From assembly GCA_049582005.1 (NCBI GenBank), contig JBAUTB010000222.1, forward strand, positions 1 to 64,000: 64,000 nt of DNA. Direction: 5' to 3'. The notes beneath the pieces are model-generated. The model ran no database searches. It had not been told where the DNA came from and worked only from the letters and a program-made list of their open reading frames with translations. Position numbers and translations under genes: made by a program. Of this stretch, positions 51,314 through 59,269 are shown one piece after another; position 1 is the stretch's first letter; each line of letters begins with the position of its first letter. The DNA is from Sivonenia sp049582005. Its GTDB lineage: Bacteria > Cyanobacteriota > Cyanobacteriia > Gloeobacterales > PMM-0068.

Positions 51314-53122
51314 TTACTTTTGGAAGTATTCATCCAAAGCACGGGCTATGGATTCTGCAGCGAGACGTTGGTGAGGAGCCTGGGAAACGAGAGCTAGTTC
51401 GGCCGGGTTGGTTATGTAGCCCATTTCCACAAGAATAGCAGGCATTGTGGTTTTGCGGATTACGTAGAAGCGGGCAGTACGTAGACCACGGTCTGGCTGG
51501 CCCACCCTGCTAATGAGGTTACGATGGACGATTTTGGCTAACCTGTGGCTATTTTCCCTTATATAGTAAGTTTGGATGCCGTCGGTTGCCGTATTTTCAC
51601 TAGCATTATGGTGAATACTAACAAAAATATTCGCATTAACCTGCTCCGCTATATCTACTCTGCCCTGTAGCGGAATAAATCGATCATCCTCGCGTGTAAA
51701 GACTACCCGGTATCCTTTTTGAGATAGAATTTGCCCCAGATATTGGGCTACTTGGAAATTCAACGTCTTTTCATTACGGCCTCCAGCCATGGCTCCTGGG
51801 TCTGTGCCTCCGTGGCCTGGGTCAATGACTACTAGGGGCCCTTCTCCTGTAGGCTGACCAATTTGGCCTTTATTGAACTGGATGATGAACTGATTTTTCC
51901 TGGATTCCGCTTTTGTCACCTGAATGCCCGGCCCTAAAGCCAAAACAGCGGAGACTTCGCTGCCGGGGTCTTGAAATATCCGAAGACGGTCTAGAGGCCC
52001 TTTAGTGGTCAATTTAGGGCCGCTGAGGGTCTGTGCAGGCAGAGAAATTCCTGGGAATGTTACTTTATAGTTGTTGCCGGTAAATTCAGCCTTAGCTTGT
52101 AAAGGACCATCGCCAACAAAGATTAAACGGTCGCCAATTAAGCGGACGGCGAGCAAGTTACCCGCTCTTTTTTGAATTACGGCTAATTGGCCCGCAGGAA
52201 CTAAGCGTACGCCCTTTACGCTGGGATCATAAGCCGTTTCCCAATCAGCCACCTCTTGGTCTATGTCCAACACGATGCGCGTGATGGGGGGTCGATTCTG
52301 GAATTGTCCAAGACGAATTTGTTGGATCCCGAGGCGATTAGCTGGAAAAGATCGCTCTTTCGTCGCAGTGGAGATGATCGTGTTTGGAAGGTCTACGATC
52401 AAACGATCTGGACTATCTACCCGGCGCACCGAAGCATCAGTTGGTCCACTGGTTCGGATAATAAAACCTTGGGCGGTGTTATCAATACCCTCAAAGCGGA
52501 CCATGGCTCTGAGCTCTTGTTTTGTAAGTGATGGAGAAGCTAAGGGTGGAGGGTTAGGATTTGGAACTGGATTAGGATTTGGAACTGGATTAGGATTTGG
52601 AACTGGATTAGGATTTGGAACTGGATTAGGATTTGGAACTGGATTAGGATTTGGAACTAGATTAGGATTTGGAACTGGATTAGGCGCTTGTGACGGGTCT
52701 GTATTCGGAATTCCTTGACTCAATTGAACCTGCCAACGATTGAATCCTCGATTGTCAAGTTCATATTGTTCTGGACGAAGCTCTTCGGGGACACGCAGCT
52801 GGATAACAAGGCGTGCTATCTCTGGGGTAAACTGTGCAGTGCGGATTTCCTCCACAAGGCCCGTTGGGAACTGTTGACTATTGGAACGTTCCAAGGTCGC
52901 TGCGGGTAAGTCCATAATCAACCGACTCGGTCCCGCTTTCGTGGAGAGAATCGGTATGGTAACGCCCTTGGTTGTGATTTCTAAAAGTTGTCTATTAGGG
53001 TCATAGGACCAGGAGAGCAATCGCGGACGTTCTATGCCTCCAGGTGCAGCCCACACAGGAAATAGAGGATGGCTGCACCCCCAGAAGAACACTATCAATA
53101 GCGTCAATACCCGCTTCAACAT
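51314..53122 (-). CDS. amiC: N-acetylmuramoyl-L-alanine amidase with AMIN domains
   Basis: Periplasmic zinc amidase that cuts septal peptidoglycan. 602 aa from ATG 53122; GTG 53131 is an alternative. After a signal peptide come a first AMIN domain (about 25-130), a Pro/Asn-rich hexapeptide repeat linker (about 140-195), a second and third AMIN-like region, then the Amidase_3 domain (from ~425) with VVIDPGHGGTDPGA, SIHHNA and ILVEMGYITNPAE. The metal ligands (His, Glu, His) are all visible. The linker repeat corresponds to the DNA repeat at 52546-52688. Confidence 0.92.
   Translation of the reverse strand: MLKRVLTLLIVFFWGCSHPLFPVWAAPGGIERPRLLSWSYDPNRQLLEITTKGVTIPILSTKAGPSRLIMDLPAATLERSNSQQFPTGLVEEIRTAQFTPEIARLVIQLRVPEELRPEQYELDNRGFNRWQVQLSQGIPNTDPSQAPNPVPNPNLVPNPNPVPNPNPVPNPNPVPNPNPVPNPNPVPNPNPPPLASPSLTKQELRAMVRFEGIDNTAQGFIIRTSGPTDASVRRVDSPDRLIVDLPNTIISTATKERSFPANRLGIQQIRLGQFQNRPPITRIVLDIDQEVADWETAYDPSVKGVRLVPAGQLAVIQKRAGNLLAVRLIGDRLIFVGDGPLQAKAEFTGNNYKVTFPGISLPAQTLSGPKLTTKGPLDRLRIFQDPGSEVSAVLALGPGIQVTKAESRKNQFIIQFNKGQIGQPTGEGPLVVIDPGHGGTDPGAMAGGRNEKTLNFQVAQYLGQILSQKGYRVVFTREDDRFIPLQGRVDIAEQVNANIFVSIHHNASENTATDGIQTYYIRENSHRLAKIVHRNLISRVGQPDRGLRTARFYVIRKTTMPAILVEMGYITNPAELALVSQAPHQRLAAESIARALDEYFQK
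52546..52688. repeat. 18-bp tandem repeat within amiC
   Basis: Seven tandem copies of an 18-bp unit (ggatttggaactggatta on the plus strand), one with an A-for-G change. On the coding strand it gives (V/P)PNPNP hexapeptides. Because the unit is 18 bp, gain or loss of copies keeps the amiC frame. Confidence 0.9.
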
Positions 53123-53202
53123 GGCCCTCACACCATGACTGCATTCAATACTCTACTGCAAAGGGCAATCTAGGCTAGGGGTAAACCGCAAAATTAATAT
53201 GT

Positions 53203-54168
53203 TTAAGCTTCTGGTCTCGGTTGAACTTTTTCCAAAAAGAGCCTTTCCAGGCTTTTTCGCTCTAGATTTAAGGATAAAAGACGCATTTTTTTGCTTTCTA
53301 AGTAAGAAAGAAATTGTGCCGGGTCTTTTTGCAGGATTCCAGTCCATTGCTCGCCCTCACCTCTGAGATCCCGTAACCAATGGGCCAAAGATTCTGGACT
53401 AGAACTTTGTACTTTAGCAACATACTGACTGGACGTGCCCAAGAGCTGTTCTAGGGTTCCGCAACAGACCAGTTCTCCCTTAACGAGAATGCCCACTTGG
53501 TCACAAACCAATTCCACGTCAGAGAGGATGTGGCTATTAAAAAATACGGTTTTGCCTTGAGCTTTGAGAGAAAGAATCAATTCCCTCATTTGATAGCGAC
53601 CTGTAGGATCTAAGCCAGACATTGGCTCGTCCAGAAAGACCAGCGAGGGATCGTTGATCAGCGCTTGGGCTAAGCCAATGCGTTGGAGCATCCCTTTAGA
53701 GTATTTTCGCAGGGGTTTGCGCGCTGCTGCTTCGGTGAGTCCCACGGTTTCGATAAGCTGGACAATCCGTGTGCGAGCCACATCCGCCGGGACTTCAAAG
53801 ATCCGAGCCATCAAGGTTAGAATTTCGAAGCCCGTTAGGTAGTCATAGAAGTAAGGATTTTCAGGCAAATAGCCAATACATTGCTTGACAGTCTGATCCC
53901 CTAGGAGTTTGCCTAGAATATAGGCTTCTCCCCCAGAAGGGCGAATGATCCCCAGCAAGATTTTGAGTAGGGTGGTTTTGCCTGCGCCATTGGGGCCTAG
54001 CAAACCGAAGGTCTGTCCTTCTTCCACACGGAGACTGCATCCTTTGAGAGAATGTATCCGCTGATTTAACCAGAAACCTGTACGAAATTCCTTACTCAGG
54101 TTGTTGGCCTGAATGGCAACTTGAGGAGTTATGGCCTGAGTTTCTTTGAGAATTGGAGAAGTACGCAT
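53203..54168 (-). CDS. ABC transporter ATP-binding protein
   Basis: 321 aa from ATG 54168; the frame extends 39 codons upstream without homology. The ATPase core has Walker A GPNGAGKTT, Q-loop region GYLPENPYFYDYLTG, signature YSKGMLQRIGLAQAL, Walker B LVFLDEP and the H-loop HILSDVE. It resembles ABC-2-type exporters (CcmA/NosF/YtrB group). No permease gene is adjacent, so the partner is elsewhere. The C-terminal ~90 residues are a divergent appendage. It is in the run between menA and amiC. Confidence 0.85.
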   Translation of the reverse strand: MRTSPILKETQAITPQVAIQANNLSKEFRTGFWLNQRIHSLKGCSLRVEEGQTFGLLGPNGAGKTTLLKILLGIIRPSGGEAYILGKLLGDQTVKQCIGYLPENPYFYDYLTGFEILTLMARIFEVPADVARTRIVQLIETVGLTEAAARKPLRKYSKGMLQRIGLAQALINDPSLVFLDEPMSGLDPTGRYQMRELILSLKAQGKTVFFNSHILSDVELVCDQVGILVKGELVCCGTLEQLLGTSSQYVAKVQSSSPESLAHWLRDLRGEGEQWTGILQKDPAQFLSYLESKKMRLLSLNLERKSLERLFLEKVQPRPEA

Positions 54169-54244
54169 CGCACGAGGAGGACACCCTACAGCTCTAGCGT
54201 TCCCCAATTTAGCCAGGATGTAAAGTATTTGGATACGGAAGTTA

Positions 54245-55126
54245 TCAAGCAGGCAGCACAAATCCCAGCGCCAGCAAAATTCCACTCAAAAAATGGATAC
54301 GCACTGCCAGGGGAAGGGCCTTGGCTACTTCATGAGGCTGGTCGTGAAAATCATTCACATGTTGAATCAACTGCACCGTCAAGGGAAAGGTAAAAAAGAC
54401 CAATCCTGTCCACCGCGGGAAATCTCCTTGGAGGCCAAACCAGACACTAAGCAGATAGGGGATCGCTACCAAGAAGATGATTCTTCGGGCTGCTCTGAGC
54501 GTCCCCCAGCGGACAATAGGAGTGCGTTTGCCAAAGGTTCGATCATCTTCTACTTGGGGAAAATGATGGGTATAGAGAATCAAGCTGGTGAAAGAACCGA
54601 CGATTAAAGAGGCTTTAAACGCCGTAAGAGACCAATTTCCGCGTTGGCTATAGTCTGCGACCAAAACGGCGATGGGACCAAAACAAATAAAAGAAACTAA
54701 CTCTCCCCATCCACGATAGGCCAGGCGGAAGGGTGGCCCCTGATAGCTATAACCCAGGAAAATGCCTATAGTCCCCATAATTAAGAGTTCGTAGCTTGGG
54801 AAAAAGCTATTGATTCCTACGAAGCAGAGATAGCCCAACCCCAAAGCTATGGTACCCAGCCAAAATACTAATGAGGTGCTGCCCGTTAGGTTTACCAAGG
54901 AATCTGCTTTATTACGGTCTACTCCTGTCTGGGCATCAAAAACATCATTGGTAAAGTTGATCCATATCTGGACCAAGATGAGACCGATGAAACACAGCAT
55001 AAAACGCAGGATATCAATCTGGGCTATTTCATACCAGGAAACGGCCGTTCCCACCAAAACAGGGATCACCGCCGCTGTATAAATGGCTGGATTGAGTGCC
55101 ACTTTCCAGGGAAAAGGAGCAGACAT
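54245..55126 (-). CDS. menA: 1,4-dihydroxy-2-naphthoate prenyl/phytyltransferase
   Basis: Membrane UbiA-type prenyltransferase that adds the isoprenoid chain to DHNA on the way to menaquinone or phylloquinone, the A1 quinone of PSI. 293 aa. The first Asp-rich motif is NFTNDVFDAQTGVDRNKADS followed by LVNLTGS, the cyanobacterial/plastid MenA pattern; the second region has THHFPQVEDDRTFGKRT. About eight or nine helices. Chain length cannot be read. It lies 9 bp after menG. Confidence 0.93.
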   Translation of the reverse strand: MSAPFPWKVALNPAIYTAAVIPVLVGTAVSWYEIAQIDILRFMLCFIGLILVQIWINFTNDVFDAQTGVDRNKADSLVNLTGSTSLVFWLGTIALGLGYLCFVGINSFFPSYELLIMGTIGIFLGYSYQGPPFRLAYRGWGELVSFICFGPIAVLVADYSQRGNWSLTAFKASLIVGSFTSLILYTHHFPQVEDDRTFGKRTPIVRWGTLRAARRIIFLVAIPYLLSVWFGLQGDFPRWTGLVFFTFPLTVQLIQHVNDFHDQPHEVAKALPLAVRIHFLSGILLALGFVLPA

Positions 55127-55135
55127 AACTATTTT

Positions 55136-55864
55136 CTAGGCTTCCACAATCAAGAAACCAATCGCCCCTTGTTCTACTGTACGGTGAATGGCCCGTTTAA
55201 AGCCCTGCCCAAGCGCGATCTGTATTTGCTCTGCTCCCTTAGGAAAGCGCTCTAAGCTTGGTGCAATATAAGTATATTCCGCTTCCAGATTTAGCCAACG
55301 GCCTAATTGGGGCACGATGGTCGAGAGATACCATTGCTGAAAATGCTCTTGATTCGGATTATCCGTGCGGTTGAGGTCCAATATCACGGCCTTGGCCCTT
55401 GGCTTGAGCACGCGATGGAGTTCTTGAAAGGCTTTGGCAAGATCGGTAAGATTTCTCAAACCAAAGCTCATGGTGGTTGCATCAAAGGTCTGATCCCCAA
55501 ATGGTAGCGCCAGGGCATCACCCTGGACCCAGTCTATTTGGCGCTGTAGGGGATCGTAGGTTTTACGGCGAGCATATTCCAACATCTGTTCTGAAAAATC
55601 TAAACCAACGACCTTGCCCCTAGGACCTATATGACGGGCTAGAAGACGGGCTAAGTCGCCCGTCCCACAACAAACATCCAGGACACAGCCTCCTTCTGGG
55701 GGAGTAGCCCAATCCACAGCTATTTTTTTCCAAGCAAGATGGCGGCCCCAACTCATGAGGCCATTCACGCGGTCGTATACCGGAGCGATACGGTTAAAAA
55801 GCGTCTGGATATCCTGAGCCGTAGGAATCTCAGCGTCGCCGTCACTGTAGCTTTTGTTTGCCAT
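55136..55864 (-). CDS. menG: Demethyl-naphthoquinone methyltransferase (UbiE/MenG)
   Basis: SAM-dependent C-methyltransferase for the last step of phylloquinone/menaquinone synthesis. 242 aa from ATG 55864. Motifs: FNRIAPVYDRVNGLMSWGRH, the SAM loop VLDVCCGTGDLARLLA, TMSFGLRN and VLKPRAKAVILDLNR, all as in UbiE. It overlaps the 3' end of the coiled-coil gene by 23 bases and is followed at once by menA. Confidence 0.93.
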   Translation of the reverse strand: MANKSYSDGDAEIPTAQDIQTLFNRIAPVYDRVNGLMSWGRHLAWKKIAVDWATPPEGGCVLDVCCGTGDLARLLARHIGPRGKVVGLDFSEQMLEYARRKTYDPLQRQIDWVQGDALALPFGDQTFDATTMSFGLRNLTDLAKAFQELHRVLKPRAKAVILDLNRTDNPNQEHFQQWYLSTIVPQLGRWLNLEAEYTYIAPSLERFPKGAEQIQIALGQGFKRAIHRTVEQGAIGFLIVEA

Positions 55865-56471
55865 TCCGCACAACTTGGAGCATGTTGAGCAGGTTGTTCT
55901 CTAGATTCCCCAGAATCTCACCCACATAGCGGTCTGCTTCAGCTTGTATCGATTGCGCCTCTGCTTTTGCCTTTTGCTGGATCGATTGGGCTTCGTTTAA
56001 TCCTGTTTCCCGAATAGTCTGTATCTCCGCAAATACATCTTGCCGTAATTTCTCCACCTGTTGACGGGTTTGCTGTTCTAGCCGAGCAGCCTCCTGGCGC
56101 AGATGGTCTAATTCCTGTTCAGCTTGCTCCCGTATCGCTTGAGCCTGCGTTTGAGCTGTACGGATCAGATCTGATTCGTTGAGATAGCGTTCGCGTTCCT
56201 GTTGGGCTTGGGTAATCCTACGGTCAGCTTCTTGTTGGGCTTGCATCAAGATTCGGTCCGCATCCTGCTGTGCTTGAGCTAGATAGGTTTGCTTACGAGC
56301 TACCAGAGAAGTGGCTTCTGTAACTACGTCCGGTAGACTCACACGAACGCGGTCCAATAGATCCAGCACTTGATCTTCAGAAACCAGAACTTTCCCAGTA
56401 ATCGGTACACGGGCACTGTCCAGAATCAAGTTCTCCAGACGGTCGAGTTCCTGTTTGAGGTCCATGATCAT
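55842..56471 (-). CDS. Coiled-coil protein (DivIVA-like)
   Basis: 209 aa. The N-terminal ~55 residues (LKQELDRLENLILDSARVPITGKVLVSEDQVLDLLDRVR) resemble DivIVA-type membrane-binding starts. Residues 60-205 form a long Gln/Glu/Ala heptad-rich helix (QAQQEADRRITQAQQERERYL), like an ATP synthase b-type stalk. ATG 56471 is used: GGAGGAGCA precedes it, and ATGA overlaps the coaD stop. DivIVA-type function in polarity or cell growth is an inference from the fold. Confidence 0.75.
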   Translation of the reverse strand: MIMDLKQELDRLENLILDSARVPITGKVLVSEDQVLDLLDRVRVSLPDVVTEATSLVARKQTYLAQAQQDADRILMQAQQEADRRITQAQQERERYLNESDLIRTAQTQAQAIREQAEQELDHLRQEAARLEQQTRQQVEKLRQDVFAEIQTIRETGLNEAQSIQQKAKAEAQSIQAEADRYVGEILGNLENNLLNMLQVVRNGKQKLQ

Positions 56472-56989
56472 TGCTCCTCCTCGGCAACGGCCTTAAGTGA
56501 AAATTTGTGGGCTAAAGCTTGGGCAATATGGGCTGGGACCAAATGATCCACAGGTCCCCCGAATTGAGCGATTTCACGGACTACAGAACTGCTCAGGAAA
56601 CTGTATTCAGTCGCGGTGGCTAGAAAAATAGTTTCGAGTTCTTGATCCAGGGTGCGGTTGGTTTGGGCCATCTGTAGTTCCAATTCAAAATCAGATACAG
56701 CCCGCAAGCCGCGGATCAAAAACTTGGCGCCTAGGGAGTGGGCATACTGGTAGGTCAACCCATCAAAAGAATGTACTTCAACGTTATTTAGATGGGCCAC
56801 AGCTTTACGAATATGCTCCATGCGCTCCTTGGTAGTAAACAGAGGGGTTTTACGAGGATTGCGGACTACAGAAACCACTACCTTCTCAAAAAGATGGGTA
56901 GCACGTTCAATGATGTCTAGATGGCCGTGGGTCAGCGGGTCAAAGCTGCCTGGATAAAGAGCAATCAAGGATGTCTGTAGATTTTGCAT
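56468..56989 (-). CDS. coaD: Phosphopantetheine adenylyltransferase
   Basis: Makes dephospho-CoA from 4'-phosphopantetheine and ATP. 173 aa, standard length. Motifs: ALYPGSFDPLTHGHLDIIERA with the HxGH nucleotidyltransferase site, VVRNPRKTPLFT, LIRGLRAVSDFELE and EYSFLSSSVVREIAQFGG. First gene of the seven-gene run. Confidence 0.96.
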   Translation of the reverse strand: MQNLQTSLIALYPGSFDPLTHGHLDIIERATHLFEKVVVSVVRNPRKTPLFTTKERMEHIRKAVAHLNNVEVHSFDGLTYQYAHSLGAKFLIRGLRAVSDFELELQMAQTNRTLDQELETIFLATATEYSFLSSSVVREIAQFGGPVDHLVPAHIAQALAHKFSLKAVAEEEQ

Positions 56990-57059
56990 TAACCCATCTA
57001 CTATATCTAGTTCTTAAAACACTGAACTAATGATTTTTATCACTAGATGTAATGATTCT

Positions 57060-58754
57060 CTACAAAACAGCACGTTGTAGCTTAAAGAGCACCCTGCCCA
57101 TCGCTAGAGCTGTGAATCCAGACAGCGCTAATCCTCCGGAAGCTTCTACCGGATGCCCTGTGCCGAAGAGTACCGCCGTAGAAACCAAAAGTCCTGATAG
57201 GAGAATGGCATACATCAAGCCAAAAGCGGCAATGTTTAAGCGGCGCAATAGACGGTCCGTTTCATTGGCCCGCACCCGCAGGCGAATATCCCCTTTCTCT
57301 ACCCGATTGAGGGTTTCTTCAATACGCTTGGGGAGATTAGCCGCCGTAGAGCCGGCTTGTACTGCTTGGCGACCGAATTCATTAATGATCCCTACCGGCC
57401 CTCCAAAATTCCGGGAAGCATCGGACACAAACTGTGTGGCAAAGGGCTGTGCTACTTCCATAAAATTGAATCCAGGGTCTAGGCCTTTGCCCAAGCCTTC
57501 AAGCGTAGACAGCGCTCTCAGCACAAAGGTGAAGGTAGCGGGGAATCGAAAAGGCTGGTCGTAGGCCATTTCATAAATGTCATCAGACAGATCGCCGATG
57601 GAAAAGTTTTGCGGCTGTTCAAAAGGCTGGTCTGCAAAGTTGGTCAACAGGAATTCGACGGAGCGACGAATGGGTGCTTGATCCGCTCCTGGCTTGATCG
57701 CCCCTAGATCGGTCAAAGCTGTAATCACTTTATCGGTATCTTTCTGAGCTACTCCCAGGAAAGTATCCATTAGTTTTTCTTTAGTCCCCGGCTTAATCGA
57801 TCCCATCATCCCGAAGTCATAGAAAACGACGACTCCGTCCGGTCTAACCGCTAAATTACCTGGGTGGGGGTCTGCATGAAAAAAGCCATCTTCCAAGAGT
57901 TGCTGTAGATAGGAACGAGCCCCAATTCGGGCTATCACCTTGCGGTCCAGACCTGCGGCCTCAATCGCCTCATAGTTGCTTATCTTGATTCCCGGTGCAT
58001 ATTCCAACGTCAAAACTTTAGGCGAAGAGTAGCGCCAATAGACTTTAGGGACATGAATCAATTCATCATTACGGAAATTTCTACGGAAGGTATCAGCGTT
58101 GCGCCCTTCGTTCAGATAGTCAATCTCTTCATAAAGGATTTTGGCGCATTCATCGTAGATGGGTAACCATTCCCGCCCCTTCCCATAACGGGGATGATTT
58201 TGCAGATAACTGGTCACCCCTCTAAGAATCTGGAGATCAATATCAAAAAGCTTCTTCAGACCGGGACGCTGAACTTTAACGACTACCTCTTCTTGAGTGT
58301 TCAATTGAGCCCGGTGGACCTGTCCCAAAGAAGCTGCTGCCATGGGGGTAGGGTCAAAAAACTGGAAAATCTCTTTTAAAGATTTGCCGAATTCAGATTC
58401 AATGATCGTGACAACCTTGCTGTACTCAAAAGCAGGAACTTCATCCTGGAGCTTTGAAAGCTCTTCTACATACTCTTTAGGAAACAGGTCAGCCCGCGTT
58501 GAAAATAACTGTCCTACTTTGATGAAGGTAGGCCCCAAGTCCAACATAGTCTCGCGAATCCAGATAGCGCGATTTCTTCGACGCTCTGTTCGGTGGGCCT
58601 CCGTCAACCCATTTCGATAAGACCAAGCTTTGCCATCCAACCAACGGTAGAACAAAAAGAGAAAAACGAAACGCCAGACGTCTATAACGCGACCCAGACG
58701 GGAATAGTTTTCTCTGCTCCAGCGATAGGAATTTTGGGCGGGTGGAGGTGACAC
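57060..58754 (-). CDS. ABC1/UbiB-family atypical kinase, second copy
   Basis: About 564 aa from GTG 58754; a longer frame reaches 58943 but would overlap the next gene by 155 bases. Family marks are present: KVGQLFSTRADLFP, MAAASLGQVHRAQL, VVVKVQRPGL, the catalytic FFHADPHPGNLAVRPDG and VFYDFGMMG. Two C-terminal hydrophobic segments (LMYAILLSGLLVSTAVLFGT, LALSGFTALAMGRVLF) suggest membrane attachment, unlike the copy at 9315. A quinone-related role is inferred from the family. Start choice is uncertain. Confidence 0.85.
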   Translation of the reverse strand: MSPPPAQNSYRWSRENYSRLGRVIDVWRFVFLFLFYRWLDGKAWSYRNGLTEAHRTERRRNRAIWIRETMLDLGPTFIKVGQLFSTRADLFPKEYVEELSKLQDEVPAFEYSKVVTIIESEFGKSLKEIFQFFDPTPMAAASLGQVHRAQLNTQEEVVVKVQRPGLKKLFDIDLQILRGVTSYLQNHPRYGKGREWLPIYDECAKILYEEIDYLNEGRNADTFRRNFRNDELIHVPKVYWRYSSPKVLTLEYAPGIKISNYEAIEAAGLDRKVIARIGARSYLQQLLEDGFFHADPHPGNLAVRPDGVVVFYDFGMMGSIKPGTKEKLMDTFLGVAQKDTDKVITALTDLGAIKPGADQAPIRRSVEFLLTNFADQPFEQPQNFSIGDLSDDIYEMAYDQPFRFPATFTFVLRALSTLEGLGKGLDPGFNFMEVAQPFATQFVSDASRNFGGPVGIINEFGRQAVQAGSTAANLPKRIEETLNRVEKGDIRLRVRANETDRLLRRLNIAAFGLMYAILLSGLLVSTAVLFGTGHPVEASGGLALSGFTALAMGRVLFKLQRAVL

Positions 58755-58788
58755 AGGTTCTATGGGTTGTAGGACTAAATCTGCGTAC

Positions 58789-59112
58789 TTAATTGTCTGC
58801 GTTACGGTGCTGTTGGAGTGCTGAACGTAATTGAGCGACCTCAGCCCTAATATCGTCGACTGTAGCTTGAACATCGTTGGCTGGGCGGGAATAGCTGCTC
58901 CCTGTACGACCCAATTCATCCATGACACGGGCTTCTTCTTCATTAGCCCGTGTCAGAACCTGCTCTGTGAATTCCTTGAGGTTTTCCCGCTGTTCTGATT
59001 CGAATTTGCCGATTTCGCTCAAAACGTCTGTGACAACATCCTCCAGACGTTCCACCAATAGGTCTGCCGTAGCCCTACCTACAAAAAATGCGCGAATTAA
59101 GGGATTGCTCAC
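58789..59112 (-). CDS. Conserved-looking small hypothetical protein
   Basis: 107 aa, soluble, mainly helical: LIRAFFVGRATADLLVERLEDVVTDVLSEIGKFESEQRENLKEF and a C-terminal helix VDDIRAEVAQLRSALQQH. It resembles small cyanobacterial/plastid proteins of unknown function (DUF6825 type; recalled, not verified). It precedes the ABC1 kinase on the same strand, 34 bp away. Confidence 0.65.
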   Translation of the reverse strand: MSNPLIRAFFVGRATADLLVERLEDVVTDVLSEIGKFESEQRENLKEFTEQVLTRANEEEARVMDELGRTGSSYSRPANDVQATVDDIRAEVAQLRSALQQHRNADN

Positions 59113-59269
59113 TGAGCCACTCCTTTTGTACCACCATTCATTATAGTGCGATGCCTTGGTCGCTGCGCGTTAGTCCCTAGATTCAATTAGGGAAACGTAT
59201 TGGTGCCCATGCTATTGCCCCTATGATGGTACCGTAGGGTGCCCATGTACTTCGCCTTCCCACCTGCCC

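Noticed and set aside
52546..52688. Possible CRISPR-like array
   Set aside because: Units are directly contiguous 18-mers without unique spacers and lie inside a coding gene.
52263..52718. Plus-strand frame with a Gly-Phe-Gly-Thr repeat, antisense to amiC
   Set aside because: The repeat is the reverse reading of the amiC Pro/Asn linker; no start context or independent homology.
57052..57564. 170-codon plus-strand frame opposite the second ABC1 kinase
   Set aside because: Antisense shadow; Ser/Arg/Pro-rich product without domains.
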